Source: CBDBDZ01 sp965204215
GTDB taxonomy: Bacteria; Pseudomonadota; Gammaproteobacteria; Pseudomonadales; GM7GCV1
Assembly (NCBI GenBank): GCA_965204215.1
Contig: CBDBDZ010000007.1
Coordinates: forward strand, 1 to 23,376
DNA: 23,376 nt
Direction: 5' to 3'
The position numbers were made by a program, and so were the translations under genes. Below are positions 6,924-14,078 of this stretch, piece after piece. The notes beneath the pieces were generated by a model. That model was not told the origin of the DNA. It searched no databases and saw only the letters and a program-made list of their open reading frames with translations. Within the stretch, counting starts at the first letter, position 1; every line of letters begins with the position of its first letter.

Positions 6924-7483
6924 TTATCTTCTCCACGATAGCAGCGACAATCACTCCTTTCCTTCAAACCTTCCAGCATAAATGAATAGTAGGTAACACT
7001 GAATTCACGAAAGCGTAAGGAATGTAAAATGCGTTCGAACTCCGCATTTTCTATAACAGATAAATTAATATTATTAAGGAGACAAGAATACTCAAATGCG
7101 AAAAACTCATTAATATTAGCGCCAAATCTTTTCGCATACTCTCCTGTCCCCGAATGCAAAACACAAATTGGCCTAACTTTTAATAACCACTTCGTCATAT
7201 AAGCTGCCAACTTAAAATCATTCAAAACCTTACATGGTGTCTCATCATAAAAACCATTAAAGTGCTTATATTTAATAACATCCAGAAAATACCGATCAAC
7301 GAGACGTCGGAGCAAAAAATTTGAAAGATGTATTTCCGTATCTTCTAAACCAGCCTGGTCTGGCCAATCACGAAGATAATTCTTAATAGTCTTTCGAAGG
7401 TGCTGTGTCTTCTCTCTAGGTTCTAGTTTTGCCAACTCAGACACATAAAATTTTCCTATAGTTCCTATACTTCCGTTCATCAT
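6920..7483 (-). CDS. 187-aa soluble protein, first gene of a two-gene module
   Basis: Not recognised. It is a soluble protein with several aromatic and Arg/Lys-rich helices (LRRLVDRYFLDVIKYKHFNG, AAYMTKWLLKVRPICVLHSG) and no signal peptide or membrane helix. No catalytic motif I can name is present; YAKRFGANINEFFAFEYS is a possible conserved core. Its last codons overlap the start of the membrane protein gene, so the pair should be made together in fixed ratio. Two ATG codons at 7478-7483 compete as starts and neither has a strong ribosome binding site. The AT-rich composition fits recently acquired cargo. Confidence 0.75.
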   Translation of the reverse strand: MMNGSIGTIGKFYVSELAKLEPREKTQHLRKTIKNYLRDWPDQAGLEDTEIHLSNFLLRRLVDRYFLDVIKYKHFNGFYDETPCKVLNDFKLAAYMTKWLLKVRPICVLHSGTGEYAKRFGANINEFFAFEYSCLLNNINLSVIENAEFERILHSLRFREFSVTYYSFMLEGLKERSDCRCYRGEDK

Positions 7484-7528
7484 AAGATAAAATTACCAAT
7501 CATTTTAGTTAATATTCATTTTTCAGGT

Positions 7529-7551
7529 AAAAACCTAGCATAAAAGCTAGG
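7529..7551 (-). terminator. Rho-independent terminator on the minus strand
   Basis: On the minus strand CCTAGC-TTTTAT-GCTAGG (7551 down to 7534) is followed by TTTTT (7533-7529). It lies 66 bases downstream of the small acidic gene ending at 7617 and upstream of the two-gene module, so it separates the two transcripts. Confidence 0.7.
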
Positions 7552-7616
7552 GAATGTGACTACATTAAATCTCTACAAAGTGCTAAAAAAGTTTATTCAA
7601 ACTAAACATCTATTTC

Positions 7617-7787
7617 CTATGCTTCGTATGCGCGCAATATTTCACACGTTCTTTGCCTAATTGCTGGTAAGTTTCTTACCCAACGATCATATACAGCGTC
7701 GTTGTCAATCTCAGCACTATCGTTATTTTCCCCCTCTATGCAATCATCTTCAAGAACTTTGTCGATGTCGTCTTCGGTAAATTTCAT
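7617..7787 (-). CDS. Small acidic protein of unknown function
   Basis: A 56-residue, strongly acidic protein (MKFTEDDIDKVLEDDCIEG at the start, then RWVRNLPAIRQRTCEILRAY). The start at 7787 is preferred because AGAGGAT lies just upstream; an ATG at 7814 would add nine residues and skip this site. It is monocistronic, with its own terminator at 7529-7551. Small acidic proteins of mobile elements include DNA mimics and antitoxins, but no family is recognised and no partner gene is adjacent. Confidence 0.6.
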   Translation of the reverse strand: MKFTEDDIDKVLEDDCIEGENNDSAEIDNDAVYDRWVRNLPAIRQRTCEILRAYEA

Positions 7788-7814
7788 TTGGATATCCTCT
7801 TTTAAAATAGTCAA

Positions 7815-8393
7815 GGTAAGTTATACTTATCATTTTGATTATTAACAATGGTACATTCATAGTCAAATTTTATTTTTGAAACTGTAATTCTGTTGATTAA
7901 AAAATAGTCTAAATTCACTAACAGTAAAATTTTATGAGCGAGCGATTTTACAGTAACACAAAACGTTGACCAACCTTTATATCGACAAATTAAGCGATAT
8001 TAGCTTTACGAATTTCACGTACAAAGACATATTAGAAGTTTATAAGATCATGTTTTGTCTGAGTTAATTTATAAAAATCAAGGCCAAATAATTTTTATGA
8101 ATCATTGAAATTCACAAAATGAATGATTAAGTAGTTTAATTTTTATATATTAAGCGTAACATTCAAAACGAGGACAGCTAACTCTATTTGCGCCCAAATA
8201 TTAAATAATTTTAACCTCAGCTAAATTGAACATCACCTTTCTACCACCGCCCTCTATTTTTTTCCGTTCAATTACCGTAAACTGCTCTAGTAATCAAAGG
8301 TTTTTTAGTCGCAATCGTCTACCAAATTTACTCTTTATCCTGTGCGAGACCTTTGCGCTAAACAGTGAAGGTCTTTTTATTTCGCGTAATTGC
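7815..8393. other. AT-rich gap with a possible gene remnant
   Basis: No convincing gene fills these 580 bases. The plus-strand frame 7966-8067, from a TTG, reads NLYIDKLSDISFTNFTYKD then ILEVYKIMF before a stop and looks like the C-terminal end of a lost gene; I cannot name the family. An open frame from 8226 on the plus strand has biased, Phe/Ser-rich content and is antisense to the gene at 8394-8588, so it is not called. A hairpin at 8347-8374 is listed separately. Confidence 0.35.
8347..8380 (+). terminator. Possible plus-strand terminator
   Basis: AGACCTT (8347-8353) pairs with AAGGTCT (8368-8374) across a 14-base loop, followed by TTTTATTT. It would end transcripts from the gene remnant around 7966-8067, and converges on the minus-strand gene at 8394. 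The long loop makes it a weak call. Confidence 0.4.
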
Positions 8394-8588
8394 TTATTTT
8401 TCATAACTCACCTCCTCACAAAATGTTTCAATACCAAAAACAGGATAATATTGGTATGGTTTCAGATGAGGAAATCGCTCTGTCATTTCGGCCTTTAGTT
8501 CTTCGTTGTACTCGATCCAGTCGCGTATCAACTTATAGTTAAGGACGCAAAACTCGCTTACTTCGGTTGGAATTTCAATCTTGTGCAT
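8394..8588 (-). CDS. Small acidic protein of unknown function
   Basis: A 64-residue acidic protein (MHKIEIPTEVSEFCVLNYKL, then RDWIEYNEELKAEMTERFPH and a Tyr-rich centre, KPYQYYPVFGIETF). The even use of charged and aromatic residues looks like a real protein, but I recognise no family. The ATG at 8586-8588 lies a few bases after an A-rich stretch and 6 bases from the palindrome at 8595-8613, which may be its operator. It is divergent from the recombinase gene. Confidence 0.55.
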   Translation of the reverse strand: MHKIEIPTEVSEFCVLNYKLIRDWIEYNEELKAEMTERFPHLKPYQYYPVFGIETFCEEVSYEK

Positions 8589-8594
8589 CTTTTT

Positions 8595-8613
8595 TGTGTG
8601 ATTATTTCACACA
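8595..8613. promoter_or_regulatory. Palindromic operator candidate
   Basis: TGTGTGATTATTTCACACA is a 7-bp perfect inverted repeat with a 5-base centre, positioned just upstream of the small minus-strand gene at 8588. It resembles a CRP site (TGTGA-TCACA) but has a 5-base rather than a 6-base spacer, so a dedicated repressor is as likely. Confidence 0.5.
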
Positions 8614-8630
8614 AAATTAGTGCATACTTT

Positions 8631-8762
8631 TGGCAAAAGTGATAGGAATAAATGCTTGATTATTCACGTTTTCTTAATATTTTGGGCAAGTTTCAAAACG
8701 TCTTAACTCTTAAAATGCTTTATGTAAGCGGTTTCTGGCTGTCTATCTTATCACTTTTGCCA
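8631..8762. repeat. 14-bp inverted repeat upstream of the recombinase gene
   Basis: TGGCAAAAGTGATA (8631-8644) and TATCACTTTTGCCA (8749-8762) are perfect inverted copies 104 bases apart, in the divergent region between the small acidic gene and the recombinase. A related motif, TTATCTTTTGCCAAAA, recurs at 10960-10974 over the -35 of the next plus-strand operon. They could be recombinase-binding sites or operators for a shared regulator. Confidence 0.6.
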
Positions 8763-8806
8763 GAACTAACGATTCGGGGAGTTTGGGTTGGTGTGTATGC
8801 CTAATT

Positions 8807-9664
8807 ATGACCAATACCAAAACAATTATGGGTTCGGGTGGCGATGCTCAACGAGGCCAGAAAAAGCCATTTAAATTTCGTGATGCGTATCGGCTACAAG
8901 GGATTTTAGCGCAAGAAAAACCCCTGCATTATTGTTGTTTGTTTATGGTGGCCGTGGATTCGATGCTCCGTTGCAGCGATGTTATTAAACTCAAAGTATC
9001 GAATGTCCGCTATGCCAGTGGGCGCATGCGTACTGAACTGGCGCTCAAACAAAAAAAGAATCAAAACAATGTCTACCCTGTTTTAAGTCCGCAAACACAA
9101 GCCGTTTGTCAGCGTTGGATAGCCCAATCTGGCAAGGTGCAATCGGATTACCTCTTCACGGGTTTACGTTCTCATAAAAGGACACCGATCTACCACACGA
9201 CCTATCGGTATCACGCCAAGAAATGGGCGCGCAAATTAGGCTTAGATGAGGAAGATTACAGTACACACTCCATGCGGCGCATTAAACCGCACTACCTGTA
9301 TTACCAGTGCGGAGTATCCATTGATGAGATTTGTGAACTGATGGGGCATCAGGACACTAAAACCACACGTATTTATCTTGGTATCGACAAGCGTAAGGCT
9401 CAGCAAAGTGCGCTCAAATACAACTTATTTTCTAAACAAGCGCAAAAACGAAAACCAGATTTTGTGAGTCAAAAAGACACTACCGTTGAAAACAGCCAGC
9501 TTAAAAATCAAATCAAACAATTAAACCAGACGGTGCAACAACTCAGCCAAACGGTGGATCGAATGCATCGAAGCATTAAAGAACTCACACCTTTGGTAGA
9601 GATAACACCTCAACTAAAAGCCCTCATCAATCATCAAAACTCATTATGGACAACGCATGATTAG
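8807..9664 (+). CDS. Tyrosine recombinase with C-terminal coiled coil
   Basis: A 285-residue site-specific recombinase. Counting from the ATG at 8807, the catalytic set is present: Arg55 (in MLRCSD), a Lys in the LALKQKK hairpin, His154 and Arg157 (THSMRR), His181 (MGHQD) and the nucleophile Tyr190 (TTRIYLG). It belongs to a short integrase group with a THSMRR-type box and lacks a full N-terminal arm-binding domain. About 70 residues after the catalytic core form a predicted coiled coil (NSQLKNQIKQLNQTVQQLS), which is unusual and may drive assembly. An earlier in-frame start at 8783 adds eight residues. It may have integrated the island, but it lies 5.4 kb from the tRNA-Met scar, so that link is inference. 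Confidence 0.9.
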   Translation: MTNTKTIMGSGGDAQRGQKKPFKFRDAYRLQGILAQEKPLHYCCLFMVAVDSMLRCSDVIKLKVSNVRYASGRMRTELALKQKKNQNNVYPVLSPQTQAVCQRWIAQSGKVQSDYLFTGLRSHKRTPIYHTTYRYHAKKWARKLGLDEEDYSTHSMRRIKPHYLYYQCGVSIDEICELMGHQDTKTTRIYLGIDKRKAQQSALKYNLFSKQAQKRKPDFVSQKDTTVENSQLKNQIKQLNQTVQQLSQTVDRMHRSIKELTPLVEITPQLKALINHQNSLWTTHD

Positions 9665-9829
9665 ATCAATTTTATTTGACAAAACTTCAAATTTTCCTAG
9701 CGTGAGGGTATCACTTCATTCTATAATCACCAAAACCCATTATAGACAACGTGGACAACGCATGATTAGATCAATTTTATTTGACAAAACTTCAAATTTT
9801 CCTAGCGTGAGAGTATCACTTCATTCTAT
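9647..9829 (+). repeat. Direct repeat of 78 bp with 105-bp period
   Basis: The segment 9647-9724 recurs at 9752-9829 with a single difference (G at 9707, A at 9812). The spacer also resembles sequence upstream at about 9629-9650 (CAAAAC-CATTAT-GACAAC), so the duplicated unit is 105 bp. It spans the end of the recombinase gene and the region just before the next gene. Because 105 is a multiple of three, the frame stays open through both copies. Confidence 0.9.
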
Positions 9830-9833
9830 CTTG

Positions 9834-10319
9834 ATGAAAAACAAACTCAAAACGGCTGGCAAAAGTATTGGCGTTCTCAGTGCATTGACTGCTTCAGTAG
9901 CACAAGGCGCAGATTTAGAGCAGTTAAAAGCACAATACGAGCAACAAATGGCGCAAGCCCCTGACGCGGTGATGAAAGTTCTACAATCTGGCGAGGGGTG
10001 CGATGTGTCGTTACTTAATCACGCGTTAGAAACAGATGATTACACGGAATATATTGCTTGTGGTGAAATAGAGGTGCTAAGCGCACAGATAGAATCAGCG
10101 CCTAGGCTTGCTTATCTTGAACAAGCTCTGGCTTCAACAAAAGAAGCTAGAATGGATGTTTCTGAAGACCTCGCGGATCGAAAAAAAACTAAATCTGAAC
10201 TGACCCAAGAACAAGAATTAAAACTGGCTCGAAAGGAACAAGATAAAACAATGTTAGTTGTGTTAAGTAAGGAAGCTGCTGACGCTAGAGCGAGTATTTT
10301 AGCGGGAGTACTAAGGTAA
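9834..10319 (+). CDS. Secreted coiled-coil protein of unknown function
   Basis: A 161-residue protein beginning MKNKLKTAGKSIGVLSALTA, a signal peptide with likely cleavage after SVAQGA, so it should act in the periplasm or outside. The mature part is charged and helical, with a coiled coil near the C-terminus (LTQEQELKLARKEQDK). An upstream in-frame ATG at 9657 would add the duplicated block and bury the signal peptide, so 9834 is preferred although its ribosome binding site is poor. The C-terminal section shares a DNA segment with the gene at 11013, including 34 identical bases, pointing to a recent duplication between them. No family is recognised. Confidence 0.65.
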   Translation: MKNKLKTAGKSIGVLSALTASVAQGADLEQLKAQYEQQMAQAPDAVMKVLQSGEGCDVSLLNHALETDDYTEYIACGEIEVLSAQIESAPRLAYLEQALASTKEARMDVSEDLADRKKTKSELTQEQELKLARKEQDKTMLVVLSKEAADARASILAGVLR

Positions 10320-10376
10320 AGGTATGCTATTTGAACCCAACAAGCGAACAGCAAAGCTCACTTGCTGGATTTTGAG

Positions 10377-10631
10377 TTAATAGTGATATCGGCACGACAG
10401 TACAATAAGCTCATCCCCTTCTACTTTATAAACGAGACGGTGTTCTTGATCAATGCGGCGAGACCATAAGCCAGCATATTCATACTTGAGTGGCTCAGGT
10501 TTTCCTAAGCCAGTGAAAGGAGTCTGTAGGGCGTTATCAATCAAATCCAAAATTTTACTCGCTTTCTTTTTATCCATACGAGTCCAATGCTGTAAATCTT
10601 TAATGGCTAGCGGATCAAAGACCAAGCGCAT
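10377..10631 (-). CDS. yoeB: YoeB-family toxin (mRNA endoribonuclease)
   Basis: An 84-residue toxin, the same length as E. coli YoeB, which cuts mRNA in the ribosomal A site. The residues known to matter in YoeB are all in place: Glu46, Arg65, His83 and Tyr84, within KPEPLK, WSRRI-EHRLVY and the terminal CRYHY. The start at 10631 gives the normal family N-terminus (MRLVFDPLA); an ATG further upstream at 10670 lies inside the antitoxin gene. The gene overlaps the antitoxin's 3' end by 17 bases, the usual coupled layout in which antitoxin precedes toxin. It probably stabilises the island. Confidence 0.95.
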   Translation of the reverse strand: MRLVFDPLAIKDLQHWTRMDKKKASKILDLIDNALQTPFTGLGKPEPLKYEYAGLWSRRIDQEHRLVYKVEGDELIVLSCRYHY

Positions 10632-10884
10632 GTCGAAGTTCGTCAGTGTCTTTAAAAGTGACTTGCTCAACCCGTTCTTGATTCATAGCTTTATGTAGGC
10701 GTTTGGCATTGGCTGGTGAACGCATCAAATAAGCCGTTTCAACCAACGAAGCATAATCCTCGCGAGAAAGCATCACCACATCCTCGCCATTTTGACGTTC
10801 AATCAAAACGGGTTCACTGTCTGAGCAAACTTTATCGAGGACTGATTTTAGGTTTGAGCGCAATTTAGTATAAGTGATGACCAT
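10615..10884 (-). CDS. yefM: YefM-family antitoxin
   Basis: An 89-residue antitoxin of the YefM/Phd family. The N-terminal DNA-binding part has the typical beginning (MVITYTKLRSNLKSVLDKV), then VLIERQNGEDVVMLSREDY, and the C-terminal tail that covers the toxin runs from about residue 60. It binds and neutralises YoeB and, with it, represses its own promoter. An AGGAGA ribosome binding site precedes the ATG at 10882-10884. The promoter and probable operator are at 10918-10945. Confidence 0.95.
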   Translation of the reverse strand: MVITYTKLRSNLKSVLDKVCSDSEPVLIERQNGEDVVMLSREDYASLVETAYLMRSPANAKRLHKAMNQERVEQVTFKDTDELRHALGL

Positions 10885-10917
10885 GATTATCTCCTGCGTT
10901 AAATACGTTACACCATC

Positions 10918-10945
10918 ATTGTACCGATAGTCTGTACTTAGTCAA
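10918..10945 (-). promoter_or_regulatory. yefM-yoeB promoter with embedded operator
   Basis: On the minus strand the -35 is TTGACT (10945-10940), the spacer 16 bases and the -10 TACAAT (10923-10918). Two GTAC-centred sites, one in the -10 and one in the spacer near the -35 (start points 13 bases apart), resemble the paired TGTACA-type sites bound by YefM-YoeB in E. coli. Confidence 0.75.
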
Positions 10946-10965
10946 AAGAATCAGCCTATTATCTT

Positions 10966-10993
10966 TTGCCAAAATGCAATAAATTCGTATACT
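10966..10993 (+). promoter_or_regulatory. Promoter of the three-gene operon at 11013
   Basis: The -35 is TTGCCA (10966-10971), the spacer 16 bases, and the -10 TATACT (10988-10993). Transcription would start near 11000, giving an mRNA leader of only about a dozen bases before the ATG at 11013. The -35 overlaps a motif (CTTTTGCCA) also found in the inverted repeat before the recombinase. Confidence 0.65.
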
Positions 10994-11012
10994 AAAGAGA
11001 TGCCTTAGTATT

Positions 11013-12488
11013 ATGAGTGAAAAGGAACACGGCTCTCAAATCCCTAATAATGAATCGCTACAGGATGCTGAATGTAGCGCGGTGCACAGTGAATGCCAAG
11101 AAGCTCGTGAGGGTTTAGATCGTGAAATATGCCTGCAAAACCTTGTGGATGAGTTGGGGGTCGAATGCACGCCCCAAGAAAAAGCATTGCTGGTGACCGC
11201 TTTGATAGAAAAAGAAAAATCGCTTCCCAGGCTATTGACAGAGCTTCCGCAGCCAGTGGTAATCCTGCAGATAGACAAAATTTTATCAACCATCAAGCCA
11301 AAGGCTTCTGAACAAGCTCTGAAAAACGAACAAACCCTATTGCAAGCTGATTCTGAAGACCTCGCGAGTGAAGATAAAGATATTGCTGAACTGACCCAAG
11401 GGAATCAAGAACTGGATAAAGAACATGAAAAGGATAAAACAATGTTAGTTGTGTTAAGTAAGGAAGTTTTACTCGGTCAGGAGAAAGATGCCCTATTAAA
11501 GAAACAGCCTAACCTAGCTGGGGAAGCCTTACTTAAAGCCTTAAACAACACCAGTTTGGTAAAAGAAAATACAGAGCTGCAAAAGTTATTAGCTAGCTTT
11601 AGTAAGATGCTATCGCTGGCTCAATCCGAAGAAGATAAAGCGATTTTGGAGTCAAAAATTACCAATGTTGATTTTGCTTCGGTGCCGAGTCCGCAGTTGT
11701 TTATCCAAGAGCAGATATTTGATGCGCCTGATCTATCTCAAGCCACCAAAGACGCCATCGCCAAAGAGTTTAAAATCACGCCTTATAAGGTGGTAACTGG
11801 TAGTGATGTGAAGCAGTCGTTTAATGCTATGACCGTGAATCCACAGACAGGCGAACAACAGCCTAGATTTACCAAAGATGACCCTTTGGATTATCGACCG
11901 GGGGTTTCGGCGTTTAATGGTGAATCGGGTGAACGTTATATTCAGTTTAAGGTGGATCCGCCTGTCAAATTTGATGTGAGTGGGTGGAGTCCAGACGCGA
12001 TTACTGATTTGAGTGAATACGGTGCTTTGTTTGTAGGTTTCCAAGAGGCGGGGGTCAGTAATTTTATGGTGCATAATTTCCATCTGCCTAATGCTCTTGA
12101 TCCACAGTTTGATCCGCTTGACGCGGTGAAGTCTCGGCAAATAGTGGATTCCTTACTGGGCTTTGGTCAGGGGTATGACGGTAAAATATATGCGTCTAGC
12201 CAGGGCGAATATTTCCAATGGTTTGTGCAAATGCTTTCGCCACGTGGTGATTGGGCGCAGGGTGATTTTGACGTAAACGCGAGTAACAAGGCTTTAGAGG
12301 ATTTAGGCGTTCGTGATGAGGGCGGCAATCTGAATCTTGACGTTCTCGAATCGGTTGGCAGTTATGCTCGCGGCATTTACGGCTCAGGTGTGCCTGACTA
12401 TCACGCGCTACAACAACATCTTCATGATTTGTATGGTGACCAAGTACCATTGACGGGTGACAATGCTGTGAAAACAGATACACTATAA
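11013..12488 (+). CDS. 491-aa protein of unknown function, operon gene 1
   Basis: Not recognised. Residues 1 to about 225 are acidic, Glu/Lys/Leu-rich and helical, with coiled-coil character (LTQGNQELDKEHEKDKTM and LLGQEKDALLKK). From about 225 the character changes to a globular, Gly/Asp/aromatic-rich domain with GESGERYIQFKVDPP, GALFVGFQEAG and GEYFQWFVQMLSPRGDW. There is no signal peptide or membrane helix. Part of the N-terminal region is a duplicate of sequence in the secreted protein gene at 9834. It is the first of three plus-strand genes ending at the island boundary. The leader is very short and the ribosome binding site weak, so it may be translated inefficiently or in a near-leaderless way. 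Confidence 0.8.
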   Translation: MSEKEHGSQIPNNESLQDAECSAVHSECQEAREGLDREICLQNLVDELGVECTPQEKALLVTALIEKEKSLPRLLTELPQPVVILQIDKILSTIKPKASEQALKNEQTLLQADSEDLASEDKDIAELTQGNQELDKEHEKDKTMLVVLSKEVLLGQEKDALLKKQPNLAGEALLKALNNTSLVKENTELQKLLASFSKMLSLAQSEEDKAILESKITNVDFASVPSPQLFIQEQIFDAPDLSQATKDAIAKEFKITPYKVVTGSDVKQSFNAMTVNPQTGEQQPRFTKDDPLDYRPGVSAFNGESGERYIQFKVDPPVKFDVSGWSPDAITDLSEYGALFVGFQEAGVSNFMVHNFHLPNALDPQFDPLDAVKSRQIVDSLLGFGQGYDGKIYASSQGEYFQWFVQMLSPRGDWAQGDFDVNASNKALEDLGVRDEGGNLNLDVLESVGSYARGIYGSGVPDYHALQQHLHDLYGDQVPLTGDNAVKTDTL

Positions 12489-12509
12489 TGGTTACTAATC
12501 TCTCTTTTT

Positions 12510-12992
12510 ATGGAAGAATCGCAAAGGACAGAAGCAGGTATTAAAGAGGACGCAGAAAAACCAATGTTTCGGCTTATGCATTTGTTGGCTCCGTCAGATG
12601 TGAGGTTGCATAAGCGGATTACCAGTCAAGATGAAATTGATTATATATTGTGCTGGATTGGATTTCTCGATGATCAGGGCAATGCCATTAACAAAAACGA
12701 AGCGCAATTGTGTCTCAAGCAACTAGGACTATTAGACAATGGTGGGGCAATTAGTGAAGATCGGGCGTTGCTGGTTGCTGATTATATTTGGTCACAACAT
12801 CCTAAAAAACCCGATTATGCGAGCCTGGTTTATTGGTTAAAAGAAAACCATCCACGTTCTGACGCTGACATTTCGGTTGCTTCAAACGGTGTTGATTCGA
12901 GAACCACTGCTGAGGCTAAATATATCAAAAAGCAGGCTCAAAAAAAGAAAAAAATAAAGCGCAAACAGCGTCGTTCTTCACGCAAAAAATAA
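12510..12992 (+). CDS. 160-aa basic-tailed protein of unknown function, operon gene 2
   Basis: Not recognised. The first 115 residues look globular (LHKRITSQDEIDYILCWIGF, then DRALLVADYIWSQHP), and the last 30 are extremely basic (KKQAQKKKKIKRKQRRSSRK), which suggests binding to nucleic acid or membrane. It is in the same frame as the preceding gene, beginning seven codons after that gene's TAA, and no ribosome binding site precedes the ATG at 12510. The intervening codons (WLLISLF) are open, so it may depend on readthrough or translational coupling, or be a split piece of one longer gene. Its stop overlaps the next start by one base. Confidence 0.75.
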   Translation: MEESQRTEAGIKEDAEKPMFRLMHLLAPSDVRLHKRITSQDEIDYILCWIGFLDDQGNAINKNEAQLCLKQLGLLDNGGAISEDRALLVADYIWSQHPKKPDYASLVYWLKENHPRSDADISVASNGVDSRTTAEAKYIKKQAQKKKKIKRKQRRSSRKK

Positions 12993-14050
12993 TGCACGAT
13001 TACACAACAGTGGTGGCAAAAGCGTTGGATCGCGCAGATAAAAACACTGATATTCTGACCTTGCTTTTAGAGCTTGATGACAATAATCAAATACTCATTC
13101 CACCGAAGGCTTATGTGTTTATTGATCGGTATCGCTTGTCGCTTGGCGAGCTAATGACACCGATAAAAAGAAAACGGGTGGATAAAGTAATCAATGACAA
13201 TGTTTACCCTTTTTTTATTGATGAGCCAAGCTCAAAGACAGTAATGCGTAAGATTTTTAAATCAAAAAACCGTGCGGCATTAAAGGCGATAGAAAAAGGC
13301 CATTTAGAATGTAGGAAATCGGGCTATAAAATCCCAGATATTGAAGAATCGAACTGGCTTGGAAAAAAACAATGGGATTGGGAAATGGGTAATGAGCTTG
13401 GTTTGTTTGCCAGTGAAGATGAGCGGTGGCAAGAAACGCAGTTTCAACAACTCTATGCCTTCATTGAAGCGCAGAATCAAAAATCTATGCAATCAAGTTT
13501 TCAACTCTTGCGCCTCTACGCTAACGACCATATTGATAAAGATAACAACCTCCTTCCCGAGCGCTCTATTGCGTGGCGTTGGTTACTATCACCGTCTATT
13601 CAAGAGGCTATTCCACGCGCCATAGCTGGACGAGCATTAAGTCTTTTTTTAGACCGAAAAGTCGGCGATACCATCAGTTCGTCCGAGTTGTTGACCATCG
13701 AAAAAATCGGTGAGTGGATGACAAATGAACCATCGAATAAGTGGCTTTGGGTGATCGAGACGTTAGCGCTCACGGCAACGGCAAATACGCCCGTTAAAAA
13801 AATCATTACTTGGTCAAGTATGTTGCTTGGAAACCCGAATGGCAGTATCAATTGGCGGCGAATTGAAGCGGGCATTTACTTCATTAGACATAACATCAAA
13901 CGAGCGCCTGAGCCGTCACTGCTTAAAGACTGGTTGGATGGCGAGGTTAATATTGATGGGATTGGGAAGGTTCGCTGTGAACAACAAGGAATATGGGAAG
14001 CTAGTAATGTGAATGCGTATTTCTCAAATAAAAACCAAGACGCGGTTTAA
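12992..14050 (+). CDS. 352-aa protein of unknown function, operon gene 3
   Basis: Not recognised. It is a soluble, largely helical protein rich in Trp, Ile, Lys and Arg (QKSMQSSFQLLRLYANDHID, SIAWRWLLSPSIQEAIPRA). No catalytic motif or membrane helix is evident. The start overlaps the previous stop as TAATG, so the genes are translationally coupled. It is the last gene before the repeats and tRNA scar that mark the island end, a position often held by accessory cargo. A defence, transfer or structural role cannot be chosen from the sequence. Confidence 0.8.
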   Translation: MHDYTTVVAKALDRADKNTDILTLLLELDDNNQILIPPKAYVFIDRYRLSLGELMTPIKRKRVDKVINDNVYPFFIDEPSSKTVMRKIFKSKNRAALKAIEKGHLECRKSGYKIPDIEESNWLGKKQWDWEMGNELGLFASEDERWQETQFQQLYAFIEAQNQKSMQSSFQLLRLYANDHIDKDNNLLPERSIAWRWLLSPSIQEAIPRAIAGRALSLFLDRKVGDTISSSELLTIEKIGEWMTNEPSNKWLWVIETLALTATANTPVKKIITWSSMLLGNPNGSINWRRIEAGIYFIRHNIKRAPEPSLLKDWLDGEVNIDGIGKVRCEQQGIWEASNVNAYFSNKNQDAV

Positions 14051-14078
14051 AATAGCACTTAATCTGATTGAATGCATA

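Noticed and set aside
8226..8498. 90-codon plus-strand frame
   Set aside because: It overlaps the better minus-strand gene at 8394-8588, has Phe/Ser/Leu bias typical of a shadow frame, and contains a hairpin with a T-run.
8595..8613. CRP binding site
   Set aside because: The half-sites fit but the spacer is 5 rather than 6 bases, so I kept it only as an unnamed operator candidate.
9657..9833. Longer N-terminus for the secreted coiled-coil protein
   Set aside because: It would place the duplicated block in front of a clear signal peptide; the open frame follows simply from the repeat length being a multiple of three.
11036..12483. Several minus-strand open frames opposite the 491-aa gene
   Set aside because: They have no ribosome binding sites or family features and mirror the codon pattern of the plus-strand gene.
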